DNA of 64,000 nucleotides, taken from positions 310,001-374,000 of the forward strand of contig JAEUJQ010000032.1 of the NCBI GenBank assembly GCA_016793095.1, written 5' to 3'. The notes under the pieces are model-generated. The model was not told the origin of the DNA. It searched no databases and saw only the letters and a list, made by a program, of their open reading frames with translations. Position 1 is the first letter of the stretch. Every line of letters starts with the position of its first letter. The stretch comes from Myxococcaceae bacterium. Lineage in GTDB: Bacteria > Myxococcota > Myxococcia > Myxococcales > Myxococcaceae. This document shows, piece by piece, positions 58,213 through 64,000 of the stretch. A program made the translations under genes and the position numbers.

Positions 58213-60522
58213 ATGAACCTGAAGGCCCCGATGCTGCTGGCGCTCTCACTCGCCGCGTGCCCGCCGATCGTCGACGTCCCGGACAGCGGAGCACCTTCGC
58301 TCCTGCGCCTCGACGTCGTCGGACCTGCCGAGGTCCTCTCGACCGAAGACACCACCGTCAGCCTGCTCGGCTTCGGCTTCAAGTCGCCCTGCGTGGTGTT
58401 GCTCGGCGGACGCGCGCTCGGCCGCTCGACGGTGCTTTCGCCGGCAGTGGTGACGGTGGTGGTGCCGCGCGGCACCAGGCTGGGCACCTATGACGTCACC
58501 CTGGTGAACGGCGACGGAGAGCGCGTCACCGCAGCCCAGGCGCTCACTGTCGTCGAGCCGTCGGCCACCGACGGAGGCTCCGACGCGGGCATGGACGCGG
58601 GCGTCGTCATCGAGGTGCCCCTCGGCTGGCAGGCTGGCGCGGTGGTGCCCGGCTACGTGCTCTCGGGGCCCTCGGGCGGCCGCAGCGACGTGCGCGCCGT
58701 CGGGACCTGGGCCCAGGGCCGGTGGACCGTGCGCTTCACCCGCAGCCTCACGACCGTCGACCCGCTCGACGACGTGCAGTTCTCGGGGCTCGCGACCGGC
58801 GCGACGTACTCGCTCGCCGTCGCCGTGCTGGACAACACCGTCGGGGCGCTCGACGCCACCATGCGTGGCCAGCACGCGGCAGCCTACAGGCTGGGCAACG
58901 AGGCCTCGACCGCCGACCTCAAGGCGAAGAGCGTCACGGCGGCTCCGACGTCGAGCCCAACCGACCCGGGCTGGGGCGCTCCCTTCGTGAAGCCCGCTGG
59001 CGACGCGGGCCTGGGCACGGCCACCGGCGCCGCGGTCACCCTGCGCGCGGCGTATGACAGCGCCAACGTGTACCTCCTGGCCGAGTGGGACGACGCGACC
59101 GAGTCTGCCTTGAAGGAGTCGTGGGTCTACGACGGCGCGACGTGGGCACGGCGCCCGGCGAGCACGTTCGACGAAGACCGCCTCGCCATCTTCTGGGACA
59201 TCAGCGTGCCCGACTTCGCGACGCGCGGTTGCGGGGCCCTCTGCCACCCCGTGCGCATGGGCGTCGAGACCGACGCGGGCCCGGGCGTCATCAACGCCGA
59301 CCTGTGGCACTGGAAGGCCGCCCGCACCAACCCGATGGGCTTCGCCGACGACCAGCGCCTCACCTATGGCGTGCGCGAGGGGCGGCTGATGGCCTACCGC
59401 GCCGACGACCTCGGCGCGGGCATGGAGACGGCCAACACGCGCGCCACCGACGCCGGGCCGCGCCCTCTGTCGATGCCTGAGAGCGCGCCCGACGCCTCGG
59501 CCACCTTCCTCTTCTCGTGGCCCCCGGGGAGCGGACGCGCGGTGCCGCTCGTGGGGACGTTCCCGACCGGCGCTGAGCTGCCCGGCTTCACGCTCGGTCC
59601 TCCAGCCGGCGGGCGCAGCGAGCTGCGGACGACGAGCAGCTGGGCGAACGGCCGGTGGACGGTGCTCTTCCGGCGTGCGCTGCGGAACGCCTGGACGACG
59701 GACGACGTGCAGCTCGACGCGCTGGCCGCTGGAGCGACCTACCGCTTCTCAGTGGCCGTCCTCGACAACGCCGGCGGCGCCAACGATGCGACGATGACGA
59801 GCCAGAACGTGGGGCCGCACACGCTGGGGAACGAGGCCAGCACCGCAGACCTGAAGGCCCGCAACGCCGCGCTCCCTCCCACGGCCAACCCCGCTGACCC
59901 CGGCTGGGGCCCGAGCTTCACGAAGCCGGGCGGCAGTGGCATTCCAGGCACCGTGACGGGGAGCGCGGTCGAGCTGAGGGCGGCCTACGACGCGACGAGC
60001 TTCTACCTGCTCGCCACCTGGAGCGATCCGACCGAGTCGATCCGCAAGGAGTCGTGGCGCTTCGATGGCACCCGCTGGGTGCGTCGCTCTGCGCGGGGCA
60101 CGGACAACAGCTGGGCCACCATCGGCGCCGACGACGACCAGTGGGACGAAGACCGGCTCGCCATCTTCTGGGACATCTCGGTGCCCGGCTTCGACACCCG
60201 CGGCTGCGGAGCGCTCTGCCACCCCACCCGCATGGGCATCGAGACCGACGCAGGGCCGGGCGTCATCAACGCCGACCTCTGGCACTGGAAGGCCGCCCGC
60301 ACGGCTCCGATGGGCTTCGCCGACGATCAGCGGCTCACCTGGGGCGTGCGCGACGGGAAGAACATGGCCTACCGGGCGGACGACCTGGGCACGGGCATCG
60401 AGCAGGCCAACACGGTGACGGTGGACGGCGGCGCGCTGCCTGCGTTCGCGTCCGAGACGCCCGCGACGTTCCTCTTCCGCGCTCCGGCAAGCGGCGCGCG
60501 CGCCATCGGCTGGCGCCCCTGA
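58213..60522 (+). CDS. IPT lipoprotein with two tandem EB_dh domains, each with CX3CH
   Basis: 769 residues. Lipobox SLAACP and an IPT/TIG domain (VVGPAEVLSTEDTTVSLLG, about 35-110). Two homologous EB_dh units follow, each with a strand block (DDVQFSGLATGATYSLAV; DDVQLDALAAGATYRFSV), the EDRLAIFWDISVP stretch, GCGALCHP (CX3CH) and DLWHWKAART, a known signature of these heme domains. The duplicated halves are about 60-70% identical by eye. With the 51258 protein this gives three CX3CH sites in EB_dh folds. Probably a surface electron carrier. Confidence 0.88.
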   Translation: MNLKAPMLLALSLAACPPIVDVPDSGAPSLLRLDVVGPAEVLSTEDTTVSLLGFGFKSPCVVLLGGRALGRSTVLSPAVVTVVVPRGTRLGTYDVTLVNGDGERVTAAQALTVVEPSATDGGSDAGMDAGVVIEVPLGWQAGAVVPGYVLSGPSGGRSDVRAVGTWAQGRWTVRFTRSLTTVDPLDDVQFSGLATGATYSLAVAVLDNTVGALDATMRGQHAAAYRLGNEASTADLKAKSVTAAPTSSPTDPGWGAPFVKPAGDAGLGTATGAAVTLRAAYDSANVYLLAEWDDATESALKESWVYDGATWARRPASTFDEDRLAIFWDISVPDFATRGCGALCHPVRMGVETDAGPGVINADLWHWKAARTNPMGFADDQRLTYGVREGRLMAYRADDLGAGMETANTRATDAGPRPLSMPESAPDASATFLFSWPPGSGRAVPLVGTFPTGAELPGFTLGPPAGGRSELRTTSSWANGRWTVLFRRALRNAWTTDDVQLDALAAGATYRFSVAVLDNAGGANDATMTSQNVGPHTLGNEASTADLKARNAALPPTANPADPGWGPSFTKPGGSGIPGTVTGSAVELRAAYDATSFYLLATWSDPTESIRKESWRFDGTRWVRRSARGTDNSWATIGADDDQWDEDRLAIFWDISVPGFDTRGCGALCHPTRMGIETDAGPGVINADLWHWKAARTAPMGFADDQRLTWGVRDGKNMAYRADDLGTGIEQANTVTVDGGALPAFASETPATFLFRAPASGARAIGWRP

Positions 60523-60671
60523 GCGACGCTCGAGCGTCGGCAGCGTCGGCCTGAGCGTTTGGTTGCCTCGGGGCTGGAAACCGATCCAACCCGCTGCTTT
60601 GTTCCCGGGCCTTGAATCCGCTCGGAACTGCAGCGTCTCTCGACGCATCAACCGCTCGCCACGGACGACTC

Positions 60672-62459
60672 ATGAGACCCCTCCTCAAGACCCTCTGCGC
60701 AGTGCTCGCCCTCGCTGCCCCGGTCGCCAACGCCCAGCCCTGGAAGAAGCCCATCAAGGCGGCCGCTGACGCAGTGGAAGACGCCTACGACCGGACCCAG
60801 CGTTCGAACGGGAGGTGCCGGAGCCAGGTGGGCGCTCCGCTGAACACCGTCGTCGATCGCCTCGACGACCTCGAGAAGCAGCCAGCGCCATTCGACGAGC
60901 TGCACCAGCTGCGGTTCGAGCTGGCGACGCTCGCGCAGCAGGCTCCCTACGCGGCCTGCCCCATCGGCGTCACCGAGGACCTGCAGCGCGCGCTCGACAT
61001 CCTCGAAGACGCGCGGGTGTCGGTGTGGGCCGACCCGGAGCGGGGCAAGAAGAACCGCCGCGACAAGCGCAAGGGCGACCTCGGCGGGCAGCAGTCACTC
61101 TTCGTGCAGCTCTCGCCCATCAAGGTGACGCTGGGCGTGCCGTTCCAGAACGAGCTGGCCGTACAGCTCGCCCTGCCGGAGGTGCGCTTCGAGGGGCTGC
61201 AGGGCCAGGGCTTCTACGTCGCCACGCGCTTCCGGTCGTTCGAGGGTGACTGGAGCAACTGGGTGACGACGCAGGTGTGGACGGTGCCGTCGTCGCCGTT
61301 CGTCTGGAGGAATGGCTACAACCACGTGCTGCGCTACTCGACGCTCGCCGAGGAGGACTACTCGAGCGGCCGCTTCATCGCGCACATCGCCGTGTTCGGC
61401 GCCCAGGGGCAGGAGCTCGCCTTCCGCGAGGTGGCGTTCCGCGTGCCGGTCGCGCCCTCCGTGCCGGTGGTGGTGGCGCCTCCCCCTCCCCCGGTGCCGC
61501 CGCGCCGCGACTGCGGCACGGGCCTCGACGACCCCGGCTGCCTGATGCTCCGCGACGGCCAGTTCGCGATGGACGCGGCGACGTACCAGGGCTTCGCCCA
61601 GGCGATGCGCAACAACCGCAGCGACATGTTCCGCATGGACGTCGTGAACTCGATGCTGGCAGGGCGCTACCTGACGGCCGCGCAGTTCGGCCCGCTGCTC
61701 GACCTCTACATGAGCGAGATGTACCGGCTCGACTTCGCCGAGCGCGCCGCGCCGCGCATCGTCAACCCGCAGCACGCCATCGGCTTCGCGTCGAAGTTCC
61801 GTAGCTCGATGTACGCGAACAAGTACACGAAGGTGATGGCGCGGCAGCCGGCGGGCACGCCGTGGCAGCCGGGCATGCTCGGCCCCAACGGCGTCGTCAT
61901 TCAGGCGCCCGGCGTGGTGGTGGCGCCCGGGACGATCGTCGCGCCGGGAGTCGTGGTGGCGCCGGGCCAGCCGGTGCCAGCGGTCGTCCAGCCGACCCCG
62001 GGCGTCGTGGTGCAGGTGCCGGGGATGACCGTGACGACCGGCATGCCGGTTCCTCCGCCTCCCGCGCAGCCCGGCTACGTCCAGCCCGTGCCGGCCGTCG
62101 CCGTCGCGATGCGCGACTGCGGCACCGGCGCCAACGACCCCGGTTGCCAGCTGACGCGCAACGGCTTCGTCGCCATGGACGCGATGGCCTACCAGGGCAT
62201 GCTGACGTCGCTGCGCTCGGTGATGAACGAGCTCACCCGCGAGGACATGTTCGAGAAGCTCATCACGCGGCACGGGCTGACGGCGCTGCAGCTGTCAGCG
62301 GTGCTCGACCTGTTCAACAACGAGATCACCCGCCTCGACATCGCGAAGACCGCGGCCTCGCACGTCGTGAACCCGCAGCACGCGCTCGGCCTGTCGACGA
62401 AGTTCGGCAACAGCTTCAACGCCCAGGAGTTCGTCGAGGTGTACGCCGACCAGCACTGA
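60672..62459 (+). CDS. Exported protein with two DUF4476 domains
   Basis: 595 residues with signal MRPLLKTLCAVLALAAPVANA. A mid-region beta domain (GLQGQGFYVATRFRSFEGDW) is followed by two DUF4476 units (DCGTGLDDPGC...RIVNPQHAIGFASKF and DCGTGANDPGC...HVVNPQHALGLSTKF), separated by a Pro/Val-rich linker of PGVVVAPG repeats. Function unknown. It follows the heme cluster by 150 bp and is convergent with the YifB/ComM-type gene. Confidence 0.83.
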   Translation: MRPLLKTLCAVLALAAPVANAQPWKKPIKAAADAVEDAYDRTQRSNGRCRSQVGAPLNTVVDRLDDLEKQPAPFDELHQLRFELATLAQQAPYAACPIGVTEDLQRALDILEDARVSVWADPERGKKNRRDKRKGDLGGQQSLFVQLSPIKVTLGVPFQNELAVQLALPEVRFEGLQGQGFYVATRFRSFEGDWSNWVTTQVWTVPSSPFVWRNGYNHVLRYSTLAEEDYSSGRFIAHIAVFGAQGQELAFREVAFRVPVAPSVPVVVAPPPPPVPPRRDCGTGLDDPGCLMLRDGQFAMDAATYQGFAQAMRNNRSDMFRMDVVNSMLAGRYLTAAQFGPLLDLYMSEMYRLDFAERAAPRIVNPQHAIGFASKFRSSMYANKYTKVMARQPAGTPWQPGMLGPNGVVIQAPGVVVAPGTIVAPGVVVAPGQPVPAVVQPTPGVVVQVPGMTVTTGMPVPPPPAQPGYVQPVPAVAVAMRDCGTGANDPGCQLTRNGFVAMDAMAYQGMLTSLRSVMNELTREDMFEKLITRHGLTALQLSAVLDLFNNEITRLDIAKTAASHVVNPQHALGLSTKFGNSFNAQEFVEVYADQH

Positions 62460-62462
62460 GCG

Positions 62463-64000
62463 TCAGAGCTCCAGCTCGTCAGCCGGGTGCTGGAACGGGG
62501 CTGGCGGCCGGTCCTCGACGACCAGGTTGGCGAGCCAGGTGCGGCGGTCGATGACGCGGCAGTTGATGGCGAACAGCACGTCCTGTTGGGACACCTCGGC
62601 GCGGCTCTCGAGGTCCGCGCGGGTGCGGGCGAGCTTCAAGATGCGGTCATGGGCCCGCGCAGACAGGCCGAACCGATCGACGGCCTGCTTGAGCACCGCC
62701 TTCGAGCGCGTGTCGAGCGAGCAGTGCTTCGCGAGCTGCTGCGGCGTCATCTGCGCGTTGGTGAAGACGCCCGGCACGTCAGCGAAGCGATGCGTCTGGC
62801 GCTCACGAGCGGCCTCGACGCGGTCGCGGAAGTAGGCCGAGGGCCGCCGCTTCTGGCTCAGCTCGGTCATCGTCTTCACCTCGACGGGGCGCGACTGGAG
62901 CGTGATGTCGATGCGGTCGAGCAGCGGGCCCGACACGCGCGCGTGGTAGTCGAGCACCCGCGTCCGCACGCACTCGCACTGGCGCTCGGCGACGTTGAAG
63001 TAGCCGCACGGGCACGGGTTCATCGCCGCCACCAGCATCACCTCGCACGGGTAGCTGACGTGCTGGTTCGCGCGGGCGAGGCGAATGACGCCCTCCTCGA
63101 GCGGCTGCCGCAGCACCTCGAGCACGTGCCGGCGGAACTCGGGCAGCTCGTCGAGGAAGAGGACGCCGCGGTGGGCCATGGAGAGCTCTCCGGGTCTCGC
63201 CATCGCGCCGCCCCCGACGAGGCCTGCGTCGCTGATGGTGTGGTGCGGCGCGCGGAAGGGCCGCTCGTGAATGAGCGCCGCGTCTTGCGGCACGAGGCCG
63301 AGCACCGAGTAGATGCGGGTGACGTCGAGCGCCTCGTCGAAGCGCATCGGCGGCAGAATGGTGGGCAGCCGGCGCGCGAGCATCGTCTTGCCCGAGCCGG
63401 GGGGACCGCAGACGAGCACGTTGTGCCCGCCGGCCGCCGCGAGCTCGAAGGCGTCCTTCACGTCGTCCTGCCCGCGCACGTCGGCCATGTCGAGCTGGTG
63501 GGCCGGTCTCGGAGCGGCGTTCAGGTTGCGCTGGAAGGGCGGCAGCGGCGCGTCGCCCGAGAGGTGCGCGACCGCCTGCTGGATGGTGGCGACGGGGATG
63601 ACGTCGATGCGGTCGACGAGCGCGGCCTCGGCGGCGTTCGCCGACGGAACCAGCACGCCCCGAAAGCCCGCGTCCCGCGCCGCCAGGGCGAGCGGCAGCA
63701 CGCCACGAATCGGCTTCACGGCGCCATCGAGCGACAGCTCTCCACCGAAGAGCCACGGCTCGAGGGAGTCGGGCTCGAGCAGCCCCCCGGCTGCCAGCAC
63801 GCCCAGCGCGATGGGCAGCTCGAAGGTGGCGCCCTCCTTCTTGAGGTCGGCGGGGGCGAGGTTCACGGTGACGCGCTTCTGCGGCAGCACGAAGCCGCAG
63901 TTCTTCAGCGCCGACACCACCCGCACCTTCGACTCCTTCACCGCGCCGTCGGGCAGGCCGACGACGTTGAAGAACGGCAGGCCGAGCGCCATGTCCACCT
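62463..64000 (-). CDS. yifB: YifB/ComM-type AAA+ ATPase (5' end cut off by window)
   Basis: At least 511 residues; reading from the right edge it begins in MDMALGLPFFNVVGLPDGAV, so about 15-20 N-terminal residues are missing. N-terminal Lon-like domain, Walker A CGPPGSGKTMLAR, Walker B LFLDELPEF and a C-terminal Mg-chelatase-type region with the zinc-binding CPCGY...CECV. Relatives (ComM) are helicases in natural transformation. Ends 3 bp from the convergent DUF4476 gene. Confidence 0.93.
   Translation of the reverse strand, partial: VDMALGLPFFNVVGLPDGAVKESKVRVVSALKNCGFVLPQKRVTVNLAPADLKKEGATFELPIALGVLAAGGLLEPDSLEPWLFGGELSLDGAVKPIRGVLPLALAARDAGFRGVLVPSANAAEAALVDRIDVIPVATIQQAVAHLSGDAPLPPFQRNLNAAPRPAHQLDMADVRGQDDVKDAFELAAAGGHNVLVCGPPGSGKTMLARRLPTILPPMRFDEALDVTRIYSVLGLVPQDAALIHERPFRAPHHTISDAGLVGGGAMARPGELSMAHRGVLFLDELPEFRRHVLEVLRQPLEEGVIRLARANQHVSYPCEVMLVAAMNPCPCGYFNVAERQCECVRTRVLDYHARVSGPLLDRIDITLQSRPVEVKTMTELSQKRRPSAYFRDRVEAARERQTHRFADVPGVFTNAQMTPQQLAKHCSLDTRSKAVLKQAVDRFGLSARAHDRILKLARTRADLESRAEVSQQDVLFAINCRVIDRRTWLANLVVEDRPPAPFQHPADELEL

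Noticed and set aside
62440-62470. A terminator between the convergent DUF4476 and YifB/ComM genes
   Set aside because: Only 3 bp separate the stops and no stem followed by a T tract is present there.

Overview
The window comes from a high-GC, gene-dense bacterial chromosome that is most likely myxobacterial (Myxococcota). The signs are many small lipoproteins rich in 'DAG' runs, three surface proteins with expanded Gly-rich spacers, a MYXO-CTERM-like tail, a Ser/Thr kinase with PilZ, PEGA and MORN-type modules, and multi-PAS/GAF histidine kinases. No rRNA, tRNA, CRISPR array, insertion sequence or phage gene was seen. Most genes lie in tight operons with 4-nt ATGA/GTGA or TGATG stop-start overlaps.

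Region 1 (about 0.1-17.2 kb, minus strand) holds two molybdoenzyme operons in tandem. The upstream one (17157 to 8993) reads: rhodanese-type sulfurtransferase, YeeE/YedE sulfur transporter, a 47-residue membrane peptide, a membrane-anchored rhodanese lacking its catalytic Cys, a type II DMSO-reductase-family alpha subunit, a four-cluster beta subunit, a gamma subunit fused to cytochrome c, and a small exported protein. The second (8558 to 117) reads: four-cluster ferredoxin, NrfD-type membrane subunit, a second Tat-exported molybdoenzyme, TorD-like chaperone, a polyferredoxin, two unknown proteins and a thioredoxin. Both ends of the polyferredoxin gene carry short tandem duplications that create mini-ORFs chained by NTGA overlaps.

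Region 2 (17.2-29.2 kb) has a decayed Cys-rich repeat gene, a GntR/350-aa protein/GMC oxidoreductase operon with a palindromic operator at the regulator start, two small exported proteins, a pair of sensor kinases (one without an ATPase domain), an aromatic amino acid hydroxylase and a cysteine synthase-like enzyme. A near match to the GntR operator lies upstream of the last.

Region 3 (29.3-49.7 kb) is mixed: a 1024-aa unknown protein, three zinc-ribbon proteins, HAD and phospholipase-D-like proteins, an amidase, an azoreductase, an SDR, a Rieske oxygenase, a PQQ-propeller lipoprotein and a LamG surface protein.

Region 4 (49.8-62.5 kb, plus strand) is a heme-rich envelope cluster: cytochrome lipoproteins, two IPT/ethylbenzene-dehydrogenase-like (EB_dh) lipoproteins with CX3CH motifs, a porin-like barrel containing CXXCH, a Ser/Thr kinase, and mono- and di-heme cytochromes. 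It is the best candidate here for an undescribed system, possibly an outer-membrane electron conduit under kinase control. The EB_dh domain also occurs in the gamma subunit of region 1, so the two may belong to one respiratory chain; that link is inference. The window ends inside a YifB/ComM-type ATPase gene.
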